Assembly: GCA_033557465.1 (NCBI GenBank)
Contig: CM066031.1
Coordinates: forward strand, 1,668,362,800-1,668,426,799
Length of the DNA: 64,000 nt
Source of the DNA: Ichthyophis bannanicus
Taxonomy: Eukaryota; Chordata; Amphibia; Gymnophiona; Ichthyophiidae
Direction of reading: 5' to 3'
The stretch's first letter is position 1; the number at the start of each line of letters is the position of its first letter. A program made the position numbers and the translations under genes. Shown one piece after another: positions 1-11,399 of the stretch. Under the pieces are notes generated by a model. That model ran no database searches. It worked only from the letters and a program-made list of their open reading frames with translations, and was not told where the DNA came from.

Positions 1-229
1 CGCCGCACATGCATACACCTCCCACGCAGATACGTAGTCTGCATGCGCATGTGCGGTGCTAGGTTCCATGTACGCACCCTACGCATCGCTGCTGTGCATG
101 TGCAATGCGCGCACAGACACGCAGATGGCAAAACATACCATAAATAAACATGAACATCTGGTACACACTGAGGGGTTACTGCAGGCGAGGGAGATAGAAG
201 GCGTGCGTTGTTGGTGGTGAAGCGAAGGG
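1..229. other. GC-rich flank, no gene seen
   Basis: This stretch has many GCATGCG/CATGTGC-like words but no open frame with recognisable protein features. It lies upstream of the Myb/SANT fossil gene and may be the 5' part of the same Harbinger-type element. No terminal inverted repeat could be assigned. Confidence 0.4.
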
Positions 230-435
230 AGGGTCAGAGGCAGGTTAGGCGAGGAGAGTGGCAGGGTTGGTGTGTGGTAGGGGAGGTGAATGGCTGGATT
301 GGTGAGTGGTGGGGGAGGTAAGTGGCAGGGTTGGTGAGGGGTGAGGGAGGTGAGTGGCTGGGTTGGTGAGTGGTGGGGTTGGTAAGAGTCACGGCTGGTG
401 AGTGGCTGAGGTGGTGAGGGCTGGTGTAGGTGAAG
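230..435. repeat. G-rich minisatellite (GGTTGGTGAGTGGTGGGG-like units)
   Basis: Imperfect tandem units of about 24-30 bases built from GGTTGGTGAGTGG and GGGGGAGGT words run through this block. On the minus strand they read as Thr-His-Gln-Pro-Ser-His-Ser-Pro repeats, which is a simple consequence of the repeat and not a gene. The array lies about 70 bases upstream of the Myb/SANT fossil gene, so it may be in its promoter or 5' untranslated region. Confidence 0.7.
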
Positions 436-504
436 GGGGAGGAGGCAAGGGCCACATGAGGTCAGACAGGTCTGAGAAGCAGAGAGGACAGGGAGAGCAG
501 GGAC

Positions 505-1077
505 ATGCTGTGTCCAGACATGACAGGTGAGGTGTCCGGGGAAACGCGAGGGCCGCAGTCCCTAGAGCCAGGAGAGATAGGTCAGCCAGAGTCCGAGGTT
601 GCGGACCCATCGGGTATGTCCGACCCCACCCAGGAGCAGCCTGAGGGGCATCACACAGGCAGGCATAGGCGGAGGCCTGTGCCAGATGGGGAGAGGAAGA
701 GGGCCATAAGATTCAGCCAACAGGAAAATCACAACCTGCTGGAAGTGTCTTCGAACACTATGAGGAGCTGTATGGGCATATGAGCTCATGCACAACTGTG
801 AGCATAAGGACCCAGGTGTGGGAGGAAGTGCAGGAGGCCATGGCACAGGCTGGGGGGCCATCAAGGGACCTTGATAGCCTCAGAAAGAGATTCAATGACA
901 TCAGGCAGGGGGTCCGTGCACACATGACTGCCGAACACCGACATGCTAGCGGCACTGGTGGAGGTGGTCCCTTCATCCCAAGCCTCAAGCCCCTGGAATA
1001 GCAGCTTGCTGAGTGTCCAGGCCCAATCTACATACATGGACTCTCTCCGGCACTGGACACAGCAGACCCACAAGCAG
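505..1077 (+). pseudogene. Element A exon 1: Myb/SANT domain
   Basis: The ATG at 505 opens an acidic leader, followed by a basic patch (RHRRRP, ERKRA) and the first helix, RFSQQENHNLLEV. A one-base loss near 748 moves the rest of the domain to the next frame, where VFEHYEELYG, QVWEEVQEAM and LRKRFNDIRQ continue the helix pattern. This ends in the RHASGTGGG motif that typically closes these domains. An in-frame TAG at 999-1001 follows, and beyond it the same frame stays open to a canonical donor (CAG|GTAGGT after 1077). Domain assignment is by recognisable pattern, not by a search. Confidence 0.75.
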
Positions 1078-3245
1078 GTAGGTTTGAGACATGCAGCACA
1101 CGTACAGCTATCCACCAAGCACACGCTGGGCCTGCCACAGGGTGGTGCGGGTCCATGTCCTGAGAACAGGTGTGGCTGAACAGATGCAGAGAAGGCCACA
1201 GGGTCAGAAATGTTTGCAAAGTGTCCCCAGGGAGGCCACAACAGGCACCTGGGGTGTGTTCAAGACATACATAGTGGTGGATATGATACAGCAATGAACA
1301 GGTGTACCGAATGAGAGGAGGGGCACACAGTCGAGCAGGTGGATAGATACCCCTCCCCCACCGTGCACACAAGAACACAATGATCTTCAGACAGGAACGG
1401 CCTACCACCCCCACCAGAAACATAACAGCCCATGCCGCGTGTACCCCTACAAGCCACATATGCCACATACATCTGACACACGCATGAATGCAGCATCTCG
1501 AACCTTTGTCACAGAGGCAAACACACACAACATGCAAACCAAGCAACAGCGATACTGCATGCCCTGGGGGATCCACACAACATCCGCCGATCACAGCCAT
1601 AACGACAAGATATGTCCTGTCCATAGACAGATCACAGCACAGTGACAGGGAATATACACAGCCAAACCATGAGATGAGCTGGGGTGTACATCACATAGAC
1701 ATCACACACGTACAACACACACCACTGCTGACATACCGTGGGAATCTGCAAGTCAACATCTCGAGGGCATGAAGTGTACAGCACAATTACATTAACAGAT
1801 CTGTAATGTTACATTGTGACCATTCACAATAGTCCCATTGTAGCCCTTGCCATGCATCTGCCATTCCCACTCACACATCCCTTTGCCCTGTCAGCTCTGC
1901 ACACCCTGTAAGCCGCAGATATGGGATCCCTGATGGCCCTGTGTATACACCGAAATGCACACCGTCACAGATCTATTACCTGTCAGCTGACCACCTAGCC
2001 TACCAACCATCGTCACACCGAGGCTGTGTTTCCAGGAACTATGTCCATGAAACATCGGGTATAGATGTTGTATTGGTCTCCAGAGCATGTATGAGTGACA
2101 CGTGACCCTCATACTCATGGGACCTCCAACCACGTGATGTTGCTAGGTGCAGACTATAGAGTTTGCATTGTTTCTGGCCTGGACAGTGGGAGGCATACAT
2201 GTACAGCGATAGGTGTGTGACACCTTGGAGTATGTTGTATATTATGCATCTACCGGTGAGGGATATGTCATGTCACCATGCCATGTTCAATGTAATGTGC
2301 ACATGCACAAATGAACCACACACACCATGGCCACGCACCCCGTGCCACCACCACCAGCATAGGTGTGGCCCCAGTCAGCCAGGCTTTGTACTGACCACAC
2401 CAGGACACCCAACACATAGCCATATGTGCAGATACACCCCCACAGACACAGTGTACACACCCTCCCGCCCCCATGTCATGTCCCTATCACCAAGCCATAT
2501 GTGCAGATACACCCCCACAGACACAGTGTACACACCCTCCTGCCCCATGTCATGTCCCTATCACCAGACCCAGAGACCCCTGTAACAGATGCACCTACCC
2601 CAACACCGACACCACCCGGGGCCAACCCCCAAACAGACACCGCAGTGCCAGGGATACTGTTCCAATACCCCCCCCCCTCAGTGCAACCTCATGCACGCCA
2701 GGGCCCCCCATCCCCCAGAAAAATGCACCACAGAGTGCACAGTTCTGCATAGCTCCCCACCCATGACACACATTGGCCAGCACTGCACCAGTCCCCACAC
2801 ACGTCTGGCTGACCACCATGCCTGCAGCAACATCTACCGTCAATACCTGCACCCCACAGTGCATACATGTCGCTCACACACACTGTGACAGGCCCCACAC
2901 ACCTTGCAGGGTCCCACACACACACCGGCCACATGTAGCTCTGTGGTCCGAGCCCATGTCTCACACACAGTGCGCACCTGGTGCTATGCATTGTGTGTGC
3001 AGCACTCGCCACCCTGACCCCCAAGTCAGACATGACAATGTGGCACTGCACCTCACGCACCACAACATGCTGCCCCCCCCCCAAGTACATCACAGTCGAC
3101 ACACATGTGCTGCCCCATTGTAGGTGCTATGACACCACTTACAGGTGGTACACACATTGCCCATGGTGGTGACGTTACAATGGGCTCTACATATGTGTCT
3201 GTGTCATCCCCATATCTACTGTGTACCTTGTTCCACTCCCCCCAG
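1078..3245 (+). other. Element A intron 1, no gene; contains a 75-bp tandem duplication
   Basis: The donor GTAGGT follows 1077 and the acceptor CCCCAG ends at 3245. The 2.2-kb intron is rich in CACACA and CATGT words. A 75-base unit starting CATATGTGCAG is tandemly duplicated, with copies beginning at 2421 and 2496. I see no further gene; open frames here are shadows in CA-rich sequence. Confidence 0.6.
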
Positions 3246-3584
3246 GTGACATCCAGGCCATTGAGGTGGCCGAGGAGGGCAATGGCGGTGAGCCTGAGCC
3301 AGTGGAGATCGCAAAGGCACCACATGCAGAGGCTGCCGCCAGCACCGCCCCAGACACCCCATGGACCGATGTGATGCCTGAGGTGGTGGCCACCCCAGAG
3401 GACGAACACACACCACAGCGGAGTGGTTACACAAGCACCATAGTGGCTGGGGAGGGGCCGGAGGATGTGGGAGTCAGGCCCACATTGCCACTGCCAGGGC
3501 CATCGAATGCAACACCAAGCACTATGGATGTCGTCCTCCAGGAGCTGCGAACACATACAGCGTTGTCACGCAGGGATGCTGCAG
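3246..3584 (+). pseudogene. Element A exon 2: acidic, Pro/Ala-rich linker
   Basis: The exon is open from the acceptor at 3245 to the donor after 3584 (GCAG|GTAGGTAAC). It begins in phase 1 so that the junction codon with exon 1 is Gly, followed by DIQAIEVAEEG. It is acidic (EEGNGGEPEPVE) with Pro/Thr/Ala stretches and ends in LQELRTHTALSRRDAAG. Such low-complexity acidic linkers between the Myb/SANT domain and a C-terminal helical segment are typical of Harbinger partner proteins (family knowledge). Confidence 0.7.
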
Positions 3585-4143
3585 GTAGGTAACTGCGGTG
3601 TGGTGCGGTTCAGACTGCGGTGCGGTTCAGACTGCTATTGAGCATGCGCTGGCATTCGTGATCAGCTGGGAGACTGTTTTCACGTTGCAGTTGAATCGAG
3701 CGTTGAGACAGGGCTATAATTTGGTGTTTGCCCGAAACGCAGTGCTGTGTACCTGTTTACAACTGCAAATTGTTCTGAGAGATTATTCTGGGAGATGTCC
3801 GGCAAAGGTTTGAAGAACTGAAGTGGATGTGGAGAGAATTTTCATGGGACGTTTCAGATAAGTTATAGTCCCGTTTTCTCTTGGTTTTTCTGAATTGTGA
3901 CAGTTTGTTTTTTTGCAGGTAGGAAACTGGCAGGATGGTTGCATGTGCTGGTGTGGCACACCAAACCCCAGAAACAGTGGTGGGGGCACACACACGCACA
4001 ATGACAGTGGGCCTCCACACATACATATGCCCCCCTGGTCATGTCTGGGGTGGGCGGTGTAGCACGTTAGGGAATAGGCAGGTCATACACGTTGGGGTGT
4101 GTTTAACAGATGTCTCACAGGTCACACTGTGTCCCACCCACAG
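3585..4143 (+). other. Element A intron 2
   Basis: This is a 559-base intron with GTAGGT donor and CCCACAG acceptor. Near 3595-3635 a short unit (GTGCGGTTCAGACTG) is duplicated in tandem. Apart from a T-rich tract at about 3880-3915 nothing else was recognised. Confidence 0.6.
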
Positions 4144-4442
4144 GCACTCACCAGGCACTGATTGCAATACAGGCGGAAATGCACGGACAGCAGCAGGTAC
4201 AGCGTGCTCAATGCCAGGCGGTGCGGGCCCTCACGCGGGCGGTGTGTGGGCTCTGCAGGGACATCAGGGAGCACAACATGGAGACACAGCAGCTGTGAGG
4301 GACTGCCGTAGAGATCACAGCTGGGAGAGGCCGGGTGGCCGATGCCCTCGAGGCCGTGGCAGCACATATCTAGCAGCCAGCAGCAGCGCCAGAGGCAGAA
4401 GCAGCAGCGGCAAGGAGTGGGGGGGGTTGTGGGCGGGGGTAG
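4144..4442 (+). pseudogene. Element A exon 3: helical C-terminus
   Basis: The exon opens in phase 1 with THQALIAIQAEMHGQQQ and continues as a leucine-spaced helical segment (VRALTRAVCGLCRDI). The frame meets TGA at 4296-4298. The same frame then still reads protein-like (VADALEAVAAHI), is stopped again by TAG at 4371-4373, and ends at TAG 4440-4442. I infer that the first two stops are secondary mutations and that 4442 is near the ancestral end. Confidence 0.6.
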
Positions 4443-5778
4443 GGCAGTCATGCAGGCCATAGGTCTATAATTGCACGTAGGAATGACCACCGCATTCAAC
4501 ACAGCAGCACGTTTGGTTACCTATGTGCACGTGTCCACTGTTTGTGTCAGGGATTCCATGAGTGGGCTATCCCAATTGGGGTCACCATGGTCACATGTGC
4601 CCTACCATGTCACAGGCTGGCGGGGTGTCTGCACCAGCAGCAGTCATGACAGATAGGTCCACACATGCCCTGTGTGCCATTCACCGTGTCATGTGTGCAC
4701 AGCTATACATATGCCTGGGGTTACACCCTACCTCCCCCTTCCACCTGCTGTATATGTCTGCTTGTTCACTGACATTGTGAGTGATATCTCCCTTCTGTCA
4801 CCACATATCATCCACATCAAGCTATCTACATGGGTGACCCATCTGTCAGACACACACCAGGGTCTTCGTGTCATACTAACCACACATGCTTGGAGGACAA
4901 ACACGACGGACAGATCTACTTAGCTGCTGTCAGTTGTTTACTCCCCTCCAGTGCTTGTAGGGAGCCGCTGCTCATCCACCCCACCAAACACCACCTCAGT
5001 GAGCCTCACCAACTAACACCCTGTCATACACGTGGATACCCGAATACATCACATCTAGGCTGCATCATAGGTACCACATCCTCACCTCTTCACCATCCTG
5101 TCATGTGGTGCATCCCTGCTACAGACTGACTATCCGTGACAACATGAATGTGTCCATGTCTGCTGGACCATGCAGCAGATGGTTACATCATGATGTCACC
5201 AGGGGATACATCCGGCAGCGCACATGGCGCTCCACACAGCCTGTTGTGGGGCCTGGTCCATGTATGTGGCACACATACACACTGTGACATGCACACAAAT
5301 GTCACACTCACAGCTACAGTATGTATTTACAGAGGACACATGACCATTGCAAGAGTTGGCTGACTACACAATGTTTTACTTCACATTTGTGTCAGTATGT
5401 GCCATACAAATGTTAAAAGGTACAAAAAAATACAACACTCTCCCACAGGTGGGTTAACATTACAACTATATCACATTTGGCCTTAGCCCAGCATGTACAT
5501 CCGTCTCACATTTTAATGGGGATACATTTGGCTATCAGAGTTGCCTCCTTTGCATTCTGTGCATCCAATTTAAATACTTTGCAGACACTGGGAGATGGCC
5601 ACAGCTATCTACGTGGATTGTGCATCCTAACTGGTCCTCGATTATCCAATATGCACTCGTCATTTCTGCCAATGAGGAGGCAGGTTCCAACAACTTATCA
5701 CATTGCAGATATCTGGGCAACAGTGCAGCTATACTCATGCACATACATTTTGACTGTCATACACTTACTGGATCGGGC
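4443..5778. other. No feature recognised
   Basis: This is CA/TG-rich sequence with only short shadow frames. I looked on both strands for a HARBI1-like transposase that could pair with the Myb/SANT gene and saw none. The left terminal inverted repeat of the Tc1-like element to the right could not be located here. Confidence 0.4.
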
Positions 5779-6830
5779 ATGAGGATGACTCGGACCCTGA
5801 TGTTCAAGGAGCGTGTCTGTGGCCCCATCATGGGCGAGGATGGGGTTGCACACCGCCAGATACCCAGAGACATTGGCTGCATTCTGGGCGCTGTTGTTAC
5901 AATTGTACAGATGAAGAAGGAAACGGGTTCAGTGATGGTCAAGCCCCGTTCAAGTCCTCCACATGCATCAGCATCACGCCACGACCGCGCACTACACCGC
6001 ATTTCACTGACTGATCGCAGGTTGACCTCTCCTCAGCTATATCGGGGCTGGTCAGACAGGAGTGAGGTCTGTGTCAGTTCTTCAACAGTCTGTCGCCAGT
6101 GCCAGCAGTTGTGTCTACGGGTGTGGCAAGCACCAAATAAGCCACTGATGACTGACATACTAGTGCGCAACAGGTTCGTGTGGGCGTGGAGGCCCTCAGA
6201 CTAGTTGACTGTGATGTGGGAAATGTGCTGTTGTGTGATGTGCTGTTCAGCACTTACAGCACCTTCTCCCTATTTGGTAGTCAGGCCCACACCTATATGA
6301 GGGGGGTCCCCGAGGTGGTTTTCCAGCAGGGGTGTCTCAATCTCAGTGTGCGCCATCCTCTGATGGTCACGGTCTGGGGCTGCATGGTTGCCAGTGGCAT
6401 TGTACATCCGCACATCAGGGATGGAATGCTCATCGGGGCCCTGTACATCACCATACAGCATATGTGCATGTTACCATCAGTACACCAGCTGGCTCCTGGA
6501 CAGTTCCTTTCCCGAGTTGACAATGCACCCTGCCAGTGCTCCAGATAGGTGATCAGCTGGACACTGTGGGAGAACATCACATCAATGGACTGCCCTGTCC
6601 AGTCCCCAGATCTGAATATAGCCATGAACCAGTGTCACATGGTGGCATGGGGAATATCCAGAGGGCATCCAATATCACAGCGTCAGCTGATAGCGTCACT
6701 CACTGAAGCTTGGAACGGCATTGTCACCGACAGTGAATTTGGCAGACAGCCTCATTCAGTGACAGCAAGGTACACTCTGGTGAACAGGAACAATGGGTGT
6801 CACATTAGATACGGAGCTATCACTGACGCA
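5779..6830 (+). pseudogene. Tc1-like transposase fossil
   Basis: This is a degenerate IS630/Tc1/mariner transposase, a cut-and-paste enzyme with a paired-type helix-turn-helix DNA-binding part and a DDE catalytic core. The first frame (to 6204) carries the DNA-binding half: ETGSVMVKPRS, then DRRLTSPQLYRGW and VSSSTVCRQC, as in Tc1 second HTH units. A frameshift near 6180-6204 leads to the catalytic half: SLFGSQAHTYMR, VTVWGCMVASG, then VDNAPCQC, which matches the DNAPCH block. After a stop at 6546-6548 comes SPDLNIAMNQC and AWNGIVTD, the Tc1 C-terminus. The first catalytic Asp (normally in FSDES) reads Thr and the third residue (Glu of PIENLW) reads Met, so it cannot be active. Confidence 0.85.
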
Positions 6831-7131
6831 TACATGTGGACATTTGCAAGGCGACATACATTCATATGAGGGAAACCTGGCGTGCGTCCATGATATATGG
6901 GAGCATATATACAATACTGTATCGTTGCCCAACAATGTACATCACGCGGTTTCCACATAATACCTATCAACAGGCCAACTATGGGGAACAAACCCTGTAT
7001 TCTGGGCCACACACACACTGACAGTTAACCCTAATAGCCATATGTATCACCTATCATGAGATAAACAGAGGCAGCCACTGGATGGACCATGACATAAAGC
7101 TGCACAGTCACATGGCCGAGGACACATCTAT
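6831..7131. other. No feature recognised
   Basis: AT-rich sequence between the Tc1 fossil and the C-terminal exon of the minus-strand Myb/SANT gene. No terminal inverted repeat pairing with the 5.3-5.8 kb region was found by eye. Confidence 0.4.
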
Positions 7132-7501
7132 TTATAGGTTGTCACAGATCTTTTGGCACAATGGTAGGTCACATGCGGCCAATTCCCAGTGGACCCCATC
7201 TGCTGGTCCCAGGCCCCAGAACAGCACAGAGCAGGTGTGCCATGTGCACATGTGTGCCTCAAACACCGGGGGGCCACTGTGAGAGTATGGCTGGGGATGC
7301 GCCGTGAACATGCCATGATAATGCTGGCGGCGCATCACCTCAGCCATACCCTCAACAGCAGCTGTCAGCTGCCTGATGGCATGTCCATGGTTGCTCAGGG
7401 ACCGCATAATGGTGCCCATCGCCACACACAGGATACCCACACATTTGCCACCACACCCACACCATGCGGCTGTTGTCTGGGTGGTGGCATCTGTGTGGGC
7501 C
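7132..7501 (-). pseudogene. Element B exon 4: helical C-terminus
   Basis: After a CACACACAG acceptor the frame reads through a helical stretch (ILCVAMGTIMRSL, AIRQLTAAVEGMAEVMRRQ) comparable in position and composition to the last exon of element A. It then runs on as lower-quality sequence to a stop at 7132-7134. The true ancestral end may be earlier. Confidence 0.5.
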
Positions 7502-7619
7502 CTGTGTGTGGCAATATGTGGGGGTCCCACACCCAGGCTGACACCTTGACCATGCACATGGGGCAGGTGGCAGGGGCCCCCAGTGCCTTGTGGTGTCCTG
7601 TGGCCAACCTCAACACAGG

Positions 7620-7909
7620 CTCCCCCTCCCCACCCTCCATTGCCCCCCTGACCTCTCCACCCTGGCTGGTCCCCTCACCCTCCTCGTCACCCTCCTCCTC
7701 ACCCTCCCACCCCACCTCCCCAGCACCCTCCACCACCCCCTCCTCCCACCCCTCCCCACCCTCCAGCCCCTCCATGTATTCCTCCCCCACATCCATGGCG
7801 TCCTCCGCCGCTGCAGGTATGTCCACCACGTTGGTGCTTCCAGTGGTCATGGGGGGGCTGCCAACATGTGGTGTGGGTGCCAAGGTCCCCTCCCCAGCAT
7901 CTGCAGCCT
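7620..7909 (-). pseudogene. Element B exon 3: acidic linker
   Basis: The acceptor TTCTCCACAG ends at 7910. The frame reads AADAGEGTLAPTPHV, then AAAEDAMDVGEEYMEGLEGG, followed by a Glu/Gly-rich run encoded by GGGGAGG-type sequence. This matches the acidic linker seen in the other two copies. The 3' boundary is not clear, because no strong donor is visible near 7620. Confidence 0.5.
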
Positions 7910-8037
7910 CTGTGGAGAAGGCAGAAATAAACAGGGTGTCATGCGTTTGGTACAGCACAGACACATTGTATGTGGCACCACAGCCTGCCGTGCCACTGGG
8001 ACATGGTGTTGCGCCATGCAGAGGCTGAGACACTCAC

Positions 8038-8127
8038 TGTCACCCCCAGCCATTGCCTCCCGCTGCATGCGGCGGAGGTATCCAGGACAGTTTAGCCGCA
8101 TCTCTCGCCCCTTCTTCCATAGGTTAC
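8038..8127 (-). pseudogene. Element B exon 2: second half of Myb/SANT domain
   Basis: This 90-base exon sits between a CCCCCAG acceptor and a GTGAGT donor. It reads NLWKKGREMRLNCPGYLRRM and then QREAMAGGD. This is closely parallel to the exon 2 segment of the right-hand copy (HFRTM, PEYIQHLKEEAAAAA), supporting a shared gene architecture in which the SANT domain is split by intron 1. Confidence 0.65.
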
Positions 8128-8443
8128 CTGGGGGGATAAGCAATGTTTGTGACCATTAGGGTCCTGTATCTCTGTCCATGGTGAACCACATGGCACACAT
8201 GTCTGCGTGCAATGGGGGCCACTCCTGCTATGGGCAGTGGGTCCCATACTAGCTGTTGGCACCACCGCCTGCATGTGTAGACGTGAGGCTTGGCATGTGT
8301 GGTGTGACACCTATGTGCCCTATGTGCTGCCTCGCAGCCATCCCATGCCATGTCCCTGCCATCTCCTTGCATGACATGACATGGCATGTGCGGCATTGCC
8401 ATTCTGATCTCCAGGGGATGTGACTCCATACCCTCAGTGCAGT

Positions 8444-8706
8444 TCAGCAAACACCTCGGTGTTGGGCAGCCCGTCCCACATCAACAGGACCATCACCATG
8501 ACACCAGGATGCTGAACAAGCCTCTATGGTGCAGGCTCGGACACCTGGGGTGTGGGAGAGCTGGGTACCTGCACCAACAGCAACTACCATTACACCGGGA
8601 TGCTTGTTAGACCACTGGAATCTGGTGTGCTGCCTCCTGGGGATGGGGCGGAGCTGGGAGCCTGCAACAACAGCAACAGCCATAACACCAGGGTGACTGA
8701 TAGACC

Positions 8707-8738
<32 letters not shown>

Positions 8739-11050
8739 ATTCTCTTATATACCGTGCTATTCTGCATCAGTGCGGTTTACATTGAACAAACTGAAATTAC
8801 ATTGAACAGGGTATTATAACTTGGAGATAACTATTTTACAGGAAACATGGGCTATGGAGGGTTAAGTGGCTTGCCCAAGACCACAAGGAGCACCTGTGGG
8901 ACTAGAAACCCCAGCCCTTCCGGCCCAAGGTTGCTGTCCTCTATTGGGATTTGAACCCCCGACCTTTCGGCCTGAAGTACCTTGCCCCAACCACTAGGCT
9001 ACTCCTCCTGGGGGTGGGTCACAGCTGGGAAACGGCAACTGGAGCAACCACCATAACCGCAGGATGTGTACTACACCTCTGTCATCAGGTCTGGGGGCCT
9101 CCTGGGGATAGGGTGATGTTCCACACATAAACAGCAGCAACTACCAGTACACAAGGATGACTACTTGACCTCTGTAATCAGGTCTGGGGCCTCCTGGGAT
9201 GAGGGTGCGATTTCACACATAAACAGCAGCAACCACCATAACACCCGGATGCATAGGGGACCACTGTCATCTGGTCTGGGGCCTCCTGAGGATGGGCCAC
9301 TGATGGAAAACAGCAACAACCACCATGACACCTGGATGCATGGGAGACAACTATTATCAGGTCTGGGGCCTCCTGGGGTTACGGTAGAGCTGGGAACCTG
9401 CAACAGTAGCACACACCATAACACCAGGATGTAGAATAGACCTGTGTAATCCAGTCTGCTGCCTCCTGGGGATAGGGCAGAGCTGGGAAACTGCAACAAT
9501 AGCAACCACCATAACACCAGGATGTCTAATAGACCTGTGTAATCTGGTCTGGGGCCTCCTGGGGATAGGGCAGAGCTGGGAACCTGCAACAGCAGCACAC
9601 ACCATAACACCAGGATGTAGAATAGACCTGTGTAATCTGGTCTGGGGCCTCCTGGGGATAGGACAGAGCTGGGAAACTGCAACAACAGCAACCACCATAA
9701 CACCAGGATGTCTAATAGACCCGTGTAATCCAGTCTGGAGCCTCTTGGGGATAGGGTAGAGCTGGGAACCTGCAACAACAGCAGCACACACCATACACCA
9801 GGATGTAGGATAGACCTGTGTAATCTGGTCTGGGGCCTCCTGGGGATAGGGCAGAGCTGGGAAACTGCAACAACAGCAGCACACACCATAACACCAGGAT
9901 GTCGAATAGACCTGTGTAATCTGGTTTGCTGCCTCCTGGGGATAGGGCAGAGCTGGGAAAGTGCAACAACAGCAACCACCATAACACCAGGATGTAGGAT
10001 AGACCTGTGTAATCTGGTCTGGGGCCTCCTGGGGATAGGGTAGAGCTGGGAATTTGCCACAACAGCAACCATCATAACACCATGATATCTAATAGACCTG
10101 TGTAATCTGGTCTGCTGCCTCCTGGGGATAGGGCAGAGCTGGGAAACTGCAACAACAGCAACCACCATAACACCAGGATGTCTAATAGACCTGTGTAATC
10201 TGGTCTGGGGCCTCCTGGTGATAGGGCAGAGCTGGGAACCTGCAACAACAGCAGCACAGACCATAACACCAGGATGTAGAATACACCTGTGTAATCTGGT
10301 CTGATGCCTCCTGGGGATAGGGCAGAGCTGGAAAGCTACAATAGCAACACCCACCATAACACCAGGATGCATATGAGACCACTGTGATCTGGTCTAGGCC
10401 CTCCTGTTGATGGGCCACTGTTGGGAAACAGCAATAGCAGCAACCACCATAACACCAGGTTGCATAGGAGACCACTGTGATCTGGTCTGGGGCCTCCTGG
10501 GGATGGGGCACTGCTGGGAAACAGCAACACCAGCAACCACCATAACACCAGGATGTCTAATAGACCTGTGCAATCCGGTCTGGGACCCCCTGGGGATAGG
10601 GCAGAGCTGGGACACTGCAACTGGAGCAACCACCATGACACCAGGATGTTTAATACACCTCTGTAAGCAGGTCTGGGGGCCTTCAGGGCCTAGGGTGATG
10701 TTCCACACATAAACAGCAGCAACTACCACAACACTAAGATGACTACTGGACCTCTGTCATCAGATCTGATGCCTCCTGGGGATGGGGCAGAGCTGTGACT
10801 CCAACTGCAGCAACTACCAGTACACCATGATGACTATATGACCTCTGTGATCAGGTCAGATGCCTCCTGTGGATTGTCCAGAGCTGGTAATGTGTCACAG
10901 CAGCAGCCATCATAACACCGGGATACCTAATAGAGCTCTGTCATGGGGGCTGCCACTCCTGGGGGTTGGGCAGAGGTGTGCACTGCAACAGGAGCAGCTA
11001 ACACCACACCACGCTAACCTCTGCACCTCGGTTTTCATGTCTGGGGCTCC
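8444..11050. repeat. 93-bp-unit minisatellite inside intron 1 of element B
   Basis: Tandem units of about 93 bases run through this block, each with CCTCCTGGGGATAGGGCAGA, a short GCAACAACAGCA stretch and CATAACACCAGGATG. Spacing of the ACACCAGGATG word is 93-94 bases in the centre (about 9421, 9514, 9607, 9700). Central units are nearly identical while units towards both ends are divergent, as expected from unequal exchange. Because 93 is divisible by three, several frames stay open for long distances, including 403 codons on the minus strand at 9161-10372. I do not regard these as genes. Confidence 0.9.
8707..9010 (-). mobile_element. tRNA-derived SINE with L2-like tail, inserted in the minisatellite
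   Basis: The head is on the right and the tail on the left. On the minus strand a perfect A box (TAGCCTAGTGG, 8991-9001) and a good B box (GGTTCAAATCC, 8947-8957) form a Pol III promoter. The body has the shared GGTTTCTAGTCCCACAGG segment. The tail resembles L2 3' ends (GTAAACCGCACTGATGCAGA) and finishes in TAAATAAATAAA. Related copies lie at about 16485-16802 (+) and 57745-58000 (-). A target-site duplication was not clear within the repeat array. Confidence 0.85.
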
Positions 11051-11213
11051 TGGGGATTGGGCATACGTGCACACAGCAACATACGCAGATAGATTGATCA
11101 CAGGTTTGCCCACAGACAGGTGTCTCTCCCATGTGGTGCATGTCTTATGTGTTTTGATTGCTGGATCTTGTGTTGCATACCTTCCCTTTTGTGACCTGTC
11201 CCCATCCACTTAC

Positions 11214-11399
11214 CTCACGTGGGTAGTCTGCTACACGGTTGAAGCGCCTTGTGACGCGCACCCACACCCTCCTGACACATTCAAGATCCTGGCATTTTGA
11301 TGCGCCTGGAAAGAGGCACGGCTGCCTGGTGTAGATTAATGCTGCCAGCTGGCGTAGGTCCGAGCAGCTAAATGCTGGCTTGTGGGATTGCATCGCCAT
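11214..11399 (-). pseudogene. Element B exon 1: first half of Myb/SANT domain
   Basis: The start is taken as the ATG at 11399, giving MAMQSHKP. It is followed by a typical SANT helix-1/helix-2 pattern: FSCSDLRQLAALIYT, then VWVRVTRRFNRVADYPRE. The exon ends at AG|GTAAGT, the best splice donor in the region. It is open throughout. Confidence 0.65.

Larger units (their letters stand above)
505..4442 (+). pseudogene. Harbinger-type Myb/SANT accessory protein, three-exon fossil (element A)
   Basis: This is a decayed gene for the DNA-binding partner protein of PIF/Harbinger transposons, which in autonomous elements helps carry the transposase to the nucleus and to element ends (family knowledge). 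Three exons can be traced: 505-1077, 3246-3584 and 4144-4442. Both introns have GT donors and AG acceptors, and both junctions are phase 1, so the frame is kept across them. The N-terminal Myb/SANT-like domain is in exon 1 (about 694-940), exon 2 is acidic and Pro/Ala-rich, and exon 3 is helical and Gln/Ala-rich. Lesions are a one-base frame break near 748, TAG at 999-1001, TGA at 4296-4298 and TAG at 4371-4373. No HARBI1-type transposase remnant was seen next to it. Confidence 0.75.
7132..11399 (-). pseudogene. Harbinger-type Myb/SANT accessory protein, four-exon fossil (element B)
   Basis: This is a second, divergent copy of the Harbinger partner gene, on the minus strand. Exons read 11399-11214 (first half of the Myb/SANT domain), 8127-8038 (second half), 7909 to about 7620 (acidic linker) and 7501-7132 (helical C-terminus). 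Exon 1 ends at a canonical GAG|GTAAGT donor, exon 2 is bounded by CCCCCAG and GTGAGT, and exon 3 begins after TTCTCCACAG. The exon 1 to 2 junction is out of phase by one base, so the gene is probably dead. Its first intron is about 3.1 kb and is filled mainly by a 93-bp-unit minisatellite. No paired transposase was found nearby. Confidence 0.65.

Noticed and set aside
4300..5770. HARBI1-type transposase converging on the element A Myb/SANT gene
   Set aside because: I searched both strands for the LHN...PEE end and DDE blocks seen at the right edge and found nothing convincing.
7189..8028. 279-codon plus-strand open frame
   Set aside because: Pro/Ser-rich shadow of the acidic linker exon of element B on the other strand.
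9161..10372. 403-codon open frame on the minus strand
   Set aside because: It is a by-product of the 93-base minisatellite: the unit is 31 codons, so any stop-free unit gives a long frame. Several other frames on both strands are open for the same reason.
8444..11050. CRISPR-like array
   Set aside because: Units are contiguous 93-base repeats with no unique spacers, in a eukaryotic context.
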